From NCBI RefSeq assembly GCF_018555455.1, contig NZ_JAFEJU010000004.1:62001-126000 (forward strand): a stretch of 64,000 bases of DNA, written 5' to 3'. The translations under genes and the position numbers were made by a program. Shown here in pieces: positions 1 to 7,283 of this stretch. The stretch comes from Bifidobacterium colobi. GTDB lineage: Bacteria > Actinomycetota > Actinomycetes > Actinomycetales > Bifidobacteriaceae. Within the stretch, counting starts at the first letter, position 1; every line of letters begins with the position of its first letter. Below the pieces are notes generated by a model, which had not been told where the DNA came from, ran no database searches, and saw only the letters and a list, made by a program, of their open reading frames with translations.

Positions 1-202
1 ATCCCGCCAGCAGAACTACGGCCGCGAATACAAGATTGTAGATGGACACGACCCATTGTTGCTCCGCCATATTCGCTCCGAATGATTCGGCGATGTTCGG
101 CAGCGCCACATTAAACGCCGTGGTGTTGATCATCATCACCAGTTCGGCTGCGCATAAGCAAAGCAAGGCATGATTCAGTTGCTGAGTACTTGTGTTATTC
201 AT
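1..202 (-). CDS. MFS drug efflux transporter, DHA2-like (N-terminal part, runs off window)
   Basis: A minus-strand reading frame starts at the ATG at 202-200 and stays open to the window edge, giving 67 residues. It begins MNNTSTQQLNHALL and contains NVALPNIAESFG, followed by QQWVVSIYNLVFAAVVLLAG. This is the usual start of 14-helix DHA2-type major facilitator efflux pumps, covering TM1 and the start of TM2. A GGATGAAGA ribosome site lies just upstream. It diverges from the TetR gene at 345 and shares an intergenic inverted repeat with it, the standard layout of a pump and its own repressor. The substrate cannot be inferred. The family call is good, but the protein is incomplete here. Confidence 0.8.
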   Translation of the reverse strand, partial: MNNTSTQQLNHALLCLCAAELVMMINTTAFNVALPNIAESFGANMAEQQWVVSIYNLVFAAVVLLAG

Positions 203-226
203 TCTTCATCCACTAAGATACGAATC

Positions 227-275
227 CGTTTCTTATAAACAACATGTGATTATAGAGAGCTTTAAATAAGAAACG
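227..275. promoter_or_regulatory. Inverted-repeat operator between MFS pump and tetR gene
   Basis: CGTTTCTTAT at 227-236 and its exact reverse complement ATAAGAAACG at 266-275 flank 29 bases in the 143-bp divergent intergenic region. The left half also lies in a shorter symmetry, GTTT-cttat-AAAC (228-240). Symmetric paired sites between a TetR gene and its divergent target are the usual binding place of the repressor. The symmetry is seen directly; the binding protein is inferred from position. Confidence 0.6.
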
Positions 276-344
276 CCGTAGTATCCTGTAGGGGGCAATA
301 TAAAGAGTGATTATCCACAACGCCCATGCCATTGGAGATAGCCC

Positions 345-965
345 ATGGAAGCGAGCACCGCATCAAAACAAACGCGCCGTAGAGGTAAAGCTTTGGAAGC
401 AGCCATTCTGGAGGCCGCATGGGAGCAGCTATCCACATGCAGTGCCGAAGAGTTCACCTTCGACAATGTGGCCGCCAAAGCGCACACCAGCAAGCCGGTG
501 CTGTACCGACGCTGGCCGAATCGCACGGAATTGTTCGTGGCCGCCATGAAGCAGCATCGTGTCCATGCCGCCATTGAGCGGCCGAACACCGGCACGCTCA
601 GGGGTGATGTCATCTCCATTCTCCAGCAGCTCAACAGCAAGCAATCCGATGCGGTGATGGTGCTAGCCAAGTTCGGCGTCTACGCCAACTGGCTCGGTGT
701 GAGCGCGCATGAACTGTATGAGCGCACGATGATTAGCGACCAGCCCAGTATCATGATGGCCATCGAAAACGCGCGGGCGCGCGGCGACATCACCTGTGAA
801 CTGCCGGAGTCATTGTTGCGTATGTCCGGAGAACTCGGGCGTGCGACCATCGTGCGAGACATGCGTCCGTTGTCCGAAGCGGACATCATTGCCACGGTCG
901 ACGAGCTGTTCCTTCCGCTCGTTGACCATTATGAGCATCAAGCGCGAATCGCCGCCAAGAAGTAA
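345..965 (+). CDS. TetR/AcrR-family transcriptional repressor
   Basis: The product is 206 residues, the normal TetR length. The N-terminal helix-turn-helix is clear: LEAAILEAAWEQL, then FTFDNVAAKAHTSKPVLYRRWPNRTELFVAAM at about residues 17-67, with the YRRWPNR recognition-helix signature. The rest is the variable ligand-binding and dimerisation domain. The start at 345 gives MEASTASKQTRRRGKAL, directly before the DNA-binding domain. It is divergent from the MFS efflux gene at 1-202, so it probably represses that pump and itself through the inverted repeat at 227-275. The inducing ligand is unknown. Its codon use is GC-rich like the housekeeping genes, unlike the cas genes that begin only 43 bases after its stop. 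Confidence 0.88.
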   Translation: MEASTASKQTRRRGKALEAAILEAAWEQLSTCSAEEFTFDNVAAKAHTSKPVLYRRWPNRTELFVAAMKQHRVHAAIERPNTGTLRGDVISILQQLNSKQSDAVMVLAKFGVYANWLGVSAHELYERTMISDQPSIMMAIENARARGDITCELPESLLRMSGELGRATIVRDMRPLSEADIIATVDELFLPLVDHYEHQARIAAKK

Positions 966-1008
966 TGTATTACATGTAGCTAGATGGACAGTGCAGAAAG
1001 GTCCAACG

Positions 1009-3483
1009 GTGCAAAGTGGCAATAATACCGTGAACTCCACGATTCGATATGCAACTTCTAACCCTTTTTACGCTCGCACGAGTGATCACGGGTATGAGAC
1101 TTGCGTGGAACACTTGTGCATGACGGGGTGCCTGGCTGGCGGTTTTGCGCAGCAATTCAGACACCTTGATGACGGATTGTTAGCTGGCCTGTTTCATGAT
1201 CTCGGCAAGTACTCGCAGGGTTTTCAAAAAAGGATTCGAGATCCTGAGCATACTGGCAAGGTGGATCATTCTACTGCAGGGGCAATGTTATTGGTGCAGA
1301 ATCGTCGCTTTGCGTCAGCTTTGGCGGTGGCAGGTCATCACGCAGGATTGGGTGATTTTGGAAGTGCAGGGGACCGAGAGGGTTCGACATTCAGTGCGCG
1401 TATGAACAGAGCTTTTAACGCGGGTGATAATAATCCGCTTGCCTTAGCGAGTGCGTGGAAAAAGCAAATAGACGTCCCGCAGTCAGCATTACAGGCGAGG
1501 AGTGTGACTGCTTCAGAAAAGAACTCTCAAGTCAAACAATCAGAGGACGACCATTGCTACTCCGACATGATGCTAACGCGCATGCTGCTGTCGGCATTGG
1601 TAGATGGAGACCGGCTTGATGCGGAATTCTTCACCTCCAATCGTGAAGATCGTGCCGAGCATCAGCTGTTGGAGCGGCTGAAAGAACAACTAGGTTCGGA
1701 AACTCTGTCGGGATGCCGAGCTCCGGAGTGGAATGATCTGCGTGAAGCAGCATTGGCAACATCCGCTGATTATCAAGCAGGGAATCACAGTCGGATTAAT
1801 TATCTGGCCGATGCCGTGGAAAACGTGGCTCGTCGGTATCTCGAAAGCTCGCACAAAACACCTCTTGATGTTAAGAGGTGTGAACTTCTTACTCAGTGCC
1901 TTAACCAAGGCCGTAGTGAATCACACAAGCCTGGCTTGTATACTCTCACAGCTCCTACTGGCAGCGGCAAAACCATTGCGTCAATTACGTTTGCGCTTGA
2001 ACATGCTCGTACGAATAACATGCAGCGAATCATTTACGTAATTCCCTACACGTCGATTATTGACCAGACTGTTGGCCAATTTGAGAAGATTTTTGGTGAG
2101 GGCCCCGTGTTGCCGCATTATGCGGAAGCGTCGTATCAGCTTAAAGATGAGTCCGATATGGACGGAATCGATCTTCGGCGTGCGCTTGCGGCGGAGAACT
2201 GGAACGCGCCAATTGTAGTCACTACAGCGGTGCAATTCTTTGAGAGTTTGTACTCGAATAAGACCTCGCGATGTCGCAAATTGCATAACATCGCAAACTC
2301 TGTCATCGTGTTTGATGAAGCGCAAACGTTGCCGGTGCCGTACTTGCGACCATGCGTTAAGGCAATTGCCGAACTTGTGGAGCACTATGGCGCCACTGCA
2401 GTTCTTTGTACCGCCACGCAACCGGAATTACAACGGTTATTTGTCCAATCGTTTAGTGATGGAAGATGCGCTGATATTCCTGAAATATCGCCATTCACAA
2501 ATGAGGATTATGAACAATTCCGACGTGTGACGGTTGAGCGCATTGGGGATATCGAGTTGGATGCACTCGCAAATCGACTGGATAAGCATGCGCAAGTGCT
2601 GTGTGTGGTAAACACGCGTAAGAAAGCGCAGTACCTGTATAACCGTCTGAATCGAGAGAGTGAGTCGGAAGGAACATTCTGCCTTACAACGCTGCAGTGT
2701 GCTGCTGATCGAAAGCGTTTGCTCACTAGGATTCGAAGTCGTCTTGCGGCAGGGGAGACATGTCGTGTGGTGTCTACTTCATTGATTGAGGCTGGTGTAG
2801 ATGTGGATTTCCCGGTTGCTTATCGTGAGGAGACAGGCCTTGACTCCATTATTCAAACGGCCGGACGATGCAATCGCGAAGGTAAACATGCCGCAGATGA
2901 GAGTATGGTGTACGTGTTCTCCACTGCAGGTGGTCAGGCGCCGTTTTTGCAGCAGAATCTTGTGGCATATCGTGAAACGGCAGCACGATATCCAGATTTG
3001 ATTTCAAATGATGCGATTCGTACATATTTTGGGGAACTATTGGGGATGCTGGGCGATAATAACAGCAATATGGTTGCTGGTAATGATGCGCTCGATGTAC
3101 ATCGAATCATTTCTTTGCACGGGTGCGGCAGGGGCATGCCCTTTGAGCGTATTGCTCGATTGTTCAAACTTATCGATACGCCAACAGTGCCGGTGTATAT
3201 TCCGTTGTCTGATGATGAGTTGGGTGATGAAGGTGCGCGATTATGTAATCAGCTGGAGCAAGGTGATATTGATCGTGCGCTATTTCGTAAACTAGGCAAA
3301 TATGCGGTTAACGTATGGCCGCAGCATCTTGAAAAGTTACTGTCGGCAGGTGCGGTGTTGTCTGTTGGGGGAGAGACTGGGGCTGCAGAAGAGAACTGCT
3401 ATATTCTGAGAGATTTGAGCCGGTACTCGTCACAGCTGGGGTTGCAGCTGGAGAATGTGGCTGCCGATGGCATTTTTGTTTAA
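1009..3483 (+). CDS. cas3: CRISPR-associated helicase/nuclease Cas3 (type I-C)
   Basis: Cas3 is recruited to target-bound Cascade and unwinds and degrades DNA. Seen in order: an HD nuclease domain with GLFHDLGKYS (HD at residues 63-64), Walker A TAPTGSGKT (about 314-322), Walker B VFDEAQTLP (DEAQ at 436-439), CTATQP, STSLIEAGVDVDF and QTAGRCNREG. From a GTG at 1009 the protein is 824 residues, which fits type I-C Cas3. That start is chosen because GAAAGG (996-1001) lies 7 bases upstream; GTG codons at 991 and 1030 are alternatives. The frame stays open upstream to an ATG at 796 inside tetR, but that segment does not look like Cas3. A stem-loop follows the stop and a 318-bp gap separates it from cas5c, so it appears to be transcribed apart from the other cas genes. 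Confidence 0.95.
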   Translation: MQSGNNTVNSTIRYATSNPFYARTSDHGYETCVEHLCMTGCLAGGFAQQFRHLDDGLLAGLFHDLGKYSQGFQKRIRDPEHTGKVDHSTAGAMLLVQNRRFASALAVAGHHAGLGDFGSAGDREGSTFSARMNRAFNAGDNNPLALASAWKKQIDVPQSALQARSVTASEKNSQVKQSEDDHCYSDMMLTRMLLSALVDGDRLDAEFFTSNREDRAEHQLLERLKEQLGSETLSGCRAPEWNDLREAALATSADYQAGNHSRINYLADAVENVARRYLESSHKTPLDVKRCELLTQCLNQGRSESHKPGLYTLTAPTGSGKTIASITFALEHARTNNMQRIIYVIPYTSIIDQTVGQFEKIFGEGPVLPHYAEASYQLKDESDMDGIDLRRALAAENWNAPIVVTTAVQFFESLYSNKTSRCRKLHNIANSVIVFDEAQTLPVPYLRPCVKAIAELVEHYGATAVLCTATQPELQRLFVQSFSDGRCADIPEISPFTNEDYEQFRRVTVERIGDIELDALANRLDKHAQVLCVVNTRKKAQYLYNRLNRESESEGTFCLTTLQCAADRKRLLTRIRSRLAAGETCRVVSTSLIEAGVDVDFPVAYREETGLDSIIQTAGRCNREGKHAADESMVYVFSTAGGQAPFLQQNLVAYRETAARYPDLISNDAIRTYFGELLGMLGDNNSNMVAGNDALDVHRIISLHGCGRGMPFERIARLFKLIDTPTVPVYIPLSDDELGDEGARLCNQLEQGDIDRALFRKLGKYAVNVWPQHLEKLLSAGAVLSVGGETGAAEENCYILRDLSRYSSQLGLQLENVAADGIFV

Positions 3484-3489
3484 GAGCAT

Positions 3490-3526
3490 CGGTGTGCTCG
3501 ACTTTATATGAGAGCCGAGCACACCG
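3490..3526. terminator. Stem-loop after cas3
   Basis: A perfect 11-bp inverted repeat, CGGTGTGCTCG (3490-3500) and CGAGCACACCG (3516-3526), encloses a 15-base loop starting 7 bases after the cas3 stop. No T-run follows on either strand, so it is not a textbook intrinsic terminator. It lies between two opposing transcripts: cas3 on the plus strand and the proposed crRNA-like RNA on the minus strand. It could therefore end or protect the 3' end of both. Confidence 0.5.
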
Positions 3527-3652
3527 GGTGGCCTGTACTCCTAGACAAAAGCCAGTAAATTCCAATCCACGTCTTCGGAAAGAAGACGGCTGTGAAAAAG
3601 TAGAGCACAGATGGGCACTCATCTACGTTCATCAAGAGCGCTTCTGATTGCC
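3527..3652 (-). ncRNA. Candidate crRNA-like regulatory RNA (degenerate repeat plus pseudo-spacer)
   Basis: On the minus strand, 3591 to 3559 aligns without gaps to the 33-nt repeat of the downstream array (19 of 33 identical). Stem CGTCTTC/GAAGACG with a 5-base loop lies in the same register as the array stem CACCCTCC/GGAGGGTG, although most stem bases differ. The last 11 bases, TGGATTGGAAT, equal those of the last array repeat (15346-15356) and correspond to the 11-nt 5' handle left by type I-C Cas5c. The next bases (3558 down to about 3527) form a pseudo-spacer matching the cas5c promoter. A minus-strand -10 TATTAT (3665 to 3660), with a weak -35 TTTTAA (3688 to 3683), predicts a start near 3652. 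No open reading frame occupies the segment. Repeat, handle and match are seen; transcription and function are inferred. Confidence 0.72.
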
Positions 3653-3704
3653 ATAGTACATAATATCAATGTTCTTTTTAGATTAAAACAAATAAGAGTA
3701 GTAT

Positions 3705-3741
3705 TTCTTACTTGCTTTAGTCTAAAATATGATTTATAGTT
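3705..3741 (+). promoter_or_regulatory. Predicted cas5c operon promoter overlapping a PAM-flanked target of the crRNA-like RNA
   Basis: The -35 TTGCTT (3712-3717) and -10 TATAGT (3735-3740) are separated by 17 bases and lie about 60 bases before the cas5c start. TTC at 3705-3707, the known type I-C PAM, is followed directly by TTACTTGCTTTAGTCTA (3708-3724). Compared with the pseudo-spacer beginning at 3558 on the minus strand, bases 1-5, 7-11 and 13-17 are identical and 6 and 12 differ. A Cascade bound here would cover the -35 and spacer and should block initiation. The near-palindrome TTTAGTCTAAA (3716-3726) lies inside the site. The promoter call itself is a consensus match only. Confidence 0.65.
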
Positions 3742-3801
3742 ATCTGTGTTGGAAACATTGACGTTCCCGGAGTAACCACCACTCCATGAAAAGGAGGGTA
3801 T

Positions 3802-4458
3802 ATGCCGATTCGCTTAGAAGTTTGGGGCGATTATGCGCTTTTCTCGCGTCCCGAGATGAAGACAGAACGCGTCACCTACGATGTTATGACACCATCGGCG
3901 GCGCGCGGAATCCTGGAAGCTATTTTCTGGCATCCAGGATTGTGCTGGCGGATAGATCGTATCTATGTGCTCAATCCTATCCGTTTTGACAGCATTCGCC
4001 GTAATGAGGTCGACAGCGTCATCAATGTAAGCAAAATTAGATCGATGGCGGAAGGGAAAGGCGACGGCGGTGCTATTAATACATCCGAATCCATCCAACA
4101 ACGTTCAGCTACCGTTTTACGCAATGTCAGATATGTGATTGATGCGCATTTCACGATTGACCGCAGAAAAGCAGCGCCTGAAGATTCTGCCGAGAAATTC
4201 CAAAGTATGTTCATGCGGCGTGCCGCGAAAGGCCAATATTTCCATCACCCGTATCTGGGTACGAGAGAATTTCCTGCAGACTTTCGACTCTGGGAGAAGA
4301 ATGAGGATCCGATTGGATTCGAGCAAGGGCATCGTGATTTGGGATTCATGCTCTTTGATTTTGACTACCGCAATCCCGCGTCTCCAAAACCATCATTCTT
4401 CCGTGCCGCGTTGAATGACGGTGTGCTTGACGTTGCATCGGCGGAGGTGAAGTCATGA
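3802..4458 (+). CDS. cas5c: CRISPR pre-crRNA endonuclease / Cascade subunit Cas5c (Cas5d)
   Basis: In type I-C systems, which lack Cas6, Cas5c cuts pre-crRNA at the base of the repeat hairpin and stays bound to the 11-nt 5' handle in Cascade. The 218-residue product begins MPIRLEVWGDYALFSRPEMKTERVTYDVMTPSAARGILEAIFW, the characteristic Cas5d N-terminus, and ends in the FF.....FF-like block GFMLFDFDYRNPASPKPSFFRAAL. The ATG at 3802 follows an excellent AAGGAGGG (3791-3798). It is the first gene of a tightly overlapping operon; its stop overlaps cas8c by four bases (ATGA). Transcription should start from the promoter at 3712-3740, which carries the target of the crRNA-like RNA. I did not assign the catalytic residues individually. 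Confidence 0.95.
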   Translation: MPIRLEVWGDYALFSRPEMKTERVTYDVMTPSAARGILEAIFWHPGLCWRIDRIYVLNPIRFDSIRRNEVDSVINVSKIRSMAEGKGDGGAINTSESIQQRSATVLRNVRYVIDAHFTIDRRKAAPEDSAEKFQSMFMRRAAKGQYFHHPYLGTREFPADFRLWEKNEDPIGFEQGHRDLGFMLFDFDYRNPASPKPSFFRAALNDGVLDVASAEVKS

Positions 4459-6251
4459 TTATTAGTGATTTGTGCAACGAGTACAACGTATTAGTGTCCA
4501 AGCAACAGGCTCCGGTCTACGGCTATGACAACATCAATGTTCCGTATGGGTTGGTCATCGATGATAAGGGTACTTTGGTCTCAGTGCGTCCACTGGGTGA
4601 CCATACCAATAAGAAACCGGTAAATATTATCCCGGTACCAGCTCGAGTCACCAGGTCATCTGGTATAGCGGCGAACTTCCTGTGCGATACCGTTGCATAC
4701 ATGCTGGGGTTTGATGCCAAAGGCAAGCCGGAACGCGCACTGCAGGCATTCCAGGCATGTGCTGAGTTACATCAGCGCATATTGGAAGGCATTACCGATG
4801 CTCCCGCTATAGCTACTCTTGCGTTCTTCGAGAATGCGCCCCAGTGGGAAACCGCTCAACAGTTGATGGGGAACAAGGTATGGGACTCTTCGCTGACATT
4901 GAATTTCGTTTTGCAATTTAGCGATGGGGGAAGCGTCATGTTTGTCGGTGATTGCCCCGCGGTACAGGAAGCTTGGAACATATATTACGATCGGGAAGCT
5001 AACGATGAAGCTGCGTTGTCATGTAGTCTGATTTCAGGTGTCCCGGTCATTCCGGCTAAGACCCATCCTAAGATCAAGGGAGTCGCTGGTGCTCAGTCAT
5101 CTGGTGCATCATTGATTTCATTCAACGCGCCAGCATTCTGTTCACATGGCGCGGAGCAAAATGCAAATGCGCCGATGAGCAAACGAGAAGCGTACGAATA
5201 TACGACGGCGCTTAACACGCTGCTTGCGGATCGTGATCGTGTTCAACGCATTGGGGACGACACCGTTGTTTCTTGGGCCCAATGTGGTGAGACCGCGTAC
5301 GTCGATTCATTCGGCGGAATGGCTTTTACCTGGTCGTCAAATAATTCGGAAAAGCAATCCGCTGGTCTGGACGAATTGACAGTCAAGAAAGCTACGCAGG
5401 CCTTGGCTCAAGGCCAACCGTACGATTTCGAGGGAGTCCGCCTCAATCCCAATGAGGAATTCCATGTCCTTGCATTGTCGCCGAATGCTGCTCGGTTGTC
5501 GGTGCGCTTTTACCTGACAAACACATTCGGTGCATTCGCACGAAATATATGGCAGCATTACCGCGACCTTGAGATACGACGCCCCAGTTACGATACGACG
5601 ATGTTCCTACCAACATGGCGATTGCTGAATCAAACTATCAGGCAACAGAGCAAAAATGCGAAGATATCGTCTGAGATGGCAGGATCTGTTATGAAGGCGA
5701 TTCTCAATGGCACTGCGTATCCCACGAGTCTTATTAATGCTATTGAGATACGCATCAATGCCGAGCGTGATATTTCACCTGATAAAGCGGCAATCATCAA
5801 AGCATATTACTTACGAAAAACAACAAACGAGCAGTTCAAGGAGGTACTGCAAGTGGATATTAATAGAGACAGTGATTATGTGCCATATGTGCTTGGCCGA
5901 TTGTTCTCTATATACGAACAGATTCAGTTGGCGGCCATTCCTGGCATTAATACGACGATTAAGGATAAATACTTCACCAGTGCATCCACGACGCCTGCTC
6001 GTATATTCCCGATTCTGGGTGACCTTGCAGCGAAACATATGCGCAAAACCTGGCAGTCGCAAGGCTATAAGGTCAAATTGGAAAAGGCTTTAGGCGAATT
6101 GACGGGGAAGGTGGGCGACCACTATCCGTCGAGACTTACGCTCGAAGAGCGTGGGGCTTTCCAGCTTGGATACTATTTCGAAAATCAACAGCGATTCAAC
6201 AAGACCAGTAAAGCCATCGAGGATAATAACCAAGGAGCAGACAATGACTGA
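4455..6251 (+). CDS. cas8c: Cascade large subunit Cas8c (Csd1)
   Basis: This 598-residue protein has the usual size and position for Csd1, the type I-C large subunit that reads the PAM and recruits Cas3. It starts MIISDLCNEYNVLVSKQQAPVYGYDNINVPYGLVIDDKG and contains the family-typical segments IPVPARVTRSSGIAANFLCDTVAYMLG, ALSPNAARLSVRFYLTNTFG (about residues 340-360) and a C-terminal ILGDLAAKHMRKTW. The C-terminal part probably also supplies an internally started small subunit, as known for type I-C; I did not identify that internal start. It overlaps cas5c by 4 bases and cas7c by 8, so the three effector subunits are translationally coupled. Confidence 0.94.
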   Translation: MIISDLCNEYNVLVSKQQAPVYGYDNINVPYGLVIDDKGTLVSVRPLGDHTNKKPVNIIPVPARVTRSSGIAANFLCDTVAYMLGFDAKGKPERALQAFQACAELHQRILEGITDAPAIATLAFFENAPQWETAQQLMGNKVWDSSLTLNFVLQFSDGGSVMFVGDCPAVQEAWNIYYDREANDEAALSCSLISGVPVIPAKTHPKIKGVAGAQSSGASLISFNAPAFCSHGAEQNANAPMSKREAYEYTTALNTLLADRDRVQRIGDDTVVSWAQCGETAYVDSFGGMAFTWSSNNSEKQSAGLDELTVKKATQALAQGQPYDFEGVRLNPNEEFHVLALSPNAARLSVRFYLTNTFGAFARNIWQHYRDLEIRRPSYDTTMFLPTWRLLNQTIRQQSKNAKISSEMAGSVMKAILNGTAYPTSLINAIEIRINAERDISPDKAAIIKAYYLRKTTNEQFKEVLQVDINRDSDYVPYVLGRLFSIYEQIQLAAIPGINTTIKDKYFTSASTTPARIFPILGDLAAKHMRKTWQSQGYKVKLEKALGELTGKVGDHYPSRLTLEERGAFQLGYYFENQQRFNKTSKAIEDNNQGADND

Positions 6252-7176
6252 ACGTAAACCCATTGAAAATCGTTATGACTTTACGATTCTTTTTGACGTG
6301 GAAAATGGTAACCCCAACGGCGACCCTGATTCGGGTAACATGCCGCGCGTCGATCTTGAAACTGGTAACGGACTCGTGACTGATGTGTGTATCAAGCGTA
6401 AGATTCGCGACTATGTGCAAACTGCTATGAGCGAAGAATCTCCGTGGCGCATCTATATTCAGAATCGGAAGACACTCAATCGTCTTGACAGTGAGGCGTT
6501 GGAGGCTGAACACATTGATGCAAGGCCTGAAGACAAGGACTTCGCTAAAGAAATTAAAGCCTTGAAAAAAGATAATCCTGAACTGGATCGTCGCCTACGT
6601 GATTATATGTGTGCGAACTTCTTCGACATTCGCACCTTTGGTGCAGTAATGACTACCTTCGTCAAAGGCAGTCTAGCCTGTGGGCAAGTTCGCGGCCCAG
6701 TTCAGCTTGGATTTGCCCGTTCAATCGATCCGGTGAGTATTCAGGAGATTTCCATCACTCGTGTTGCTGTGACGACAGAAGCGGATGCTGCGGAAAAGAA
6801 TAATACGATGGGTAACAAGTTCATCATCCCTTACGGCTTGTATCGCATGAACGGTTATGTATCCGCAAAGCTTGCGCAGAATGTCACCGGGTTCAGCGAC
6901 GAAGATCTTAACTTGTTGTGGCAATCGATTCTGAACATGTTTGAATTTGATCGTTCTGCAGCGAGAGGCAGCATGGCAGTGCGTAAGCTGTACGTGTTCA
7001 AGCATGATAGTGCGCTTGGCGATGCACCTTCGTGGAAGCTGTTCGATAGTGTCGATGTTCACAAACGTGATGGCATTGATATTGCGCGTAGCTTTGGGGA
7101 TTATGTAGTGAACGTAAACAAGGAATTGATTCCAGATTCCATCTCCGTAAGTGAAATGGTTGATGGCGAACTATAA
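6244..7176 (+). CDS. cas7c: Cascade backbone subunit Cas7c (Csd2)
   Basis: Cas7c polymerises along the crRNA spacer to form the Cascade backbone. The 310-residue product begins MTERKPIENRYDFTILFDVENGNPNGDPDSGNMPRVD, the highly conserved Csd2 N-terminus, and includes DIRTFGAVMTT and RGPVQLGFARSIDPVSIQEISITRVAV. The frame is open upstream to 6151, but the ATG at 6244 is chosen because AAGGAG (6231-6236) precedes it and homology starts there. It overlaps the end of cas8c by 8 bases. A stem-loop at 7184-7224 follows the stop and may lower read-through into the adaptation genes. Confidence 0.95.
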   Translation: MTERKPIENRYDFTILFDVENGNPNGDPDSGNMPRVDLETGNGLVTDVCIKRKIRDYVQTAMSEESPWRIYIQNRKTLNRLDSEALEAEHIDARPEDKDFAKEIKALKKDNPELDRRLRDYMCANFFDIRTFGAVMTTFVKGSLACGQVRGPVQLGFARSIDPVSIQEISITRVAVTTEADAAEKNNTMGNKFIIPYGLYRMNGYVSAKLAQNVTGFSDEDLNLLWQSILNMFEFDRSAARGSMAVRKLYVFKHDSALGDAPSWKLFDSVDVHKRDGIDIARSFGDYVVNVNKELIPDSISVSEMVDGEL

Positions 7177-7183
7177 ATAGGCG

Positions 7184-7224
7184 GCGTGGCCGGACTGGTG
7201 GTTCTTTCATCAGCTCGGCCACGC
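7184..7224 (+). terminator. Stem-loop between cas7c and cas4
   Basis: GCGTGGCCG (7184-7192) and CGGCCACGC (7216-7224) form a perfect 9-bp GC-rich stem around a 23-base loop, starting 7 bases after the cas7c stop. No T-run follows. This 107-bp gap is the only real gap inside the cas5c-cas2 operon, since the other junctions overlap or are separated by only a few bases. It probably acts as a leaky terminator or mRNA 3'-end stabiliser between the effector genes and cas4-cas1-cas2. Confidence 0.5.
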
Positions 7225-7283
7225 TCATATGCGTAGCGCATCTTTGGATGAGCTTTGTAAAGACATGAGACAAAGGGGTCTGC

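Noticed and set aside
796-1008. Upstream extension of cas3 to the ATG at 796 or 931
   Set aside because: The extra residues overlap the TetR gene in another frame and do not resemble Cas3; the GTG at 1009 has a good ribosome site.
966-1060. A second target of the crRNA-like guide in front of cas3, or in the array leader
   Set aside because: By eye, no TTC followed by a TTACTnGCTTT-like sequence occurs in 966-1060 or 9325-9652; only the cas5c promoter matches.
3490-3526. The hairpin after cas3 as a second degenerate repeat closing the crRNA-like unit
   Set aside because: Its loop is 15 bases instead of 4-5 and no ATTGNAAT handle follows on the minus strand, so it looks like a 3'-end hairpin rather than a repeat.
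3786-3989. A 67-codon frame starting ATG AAA AGG AGG before cas5c, resembling the tiny arginine-codon toxins (CreT) found with CreA guides
   Set aside because: The AAAGGAGG is the cas5c ribosome site and the rest of the frame is a shadow of cas5c. No separate ribosome site is well placed. The guide's target fits the cas5c promoter directly, so no toxin is needed to explain it.
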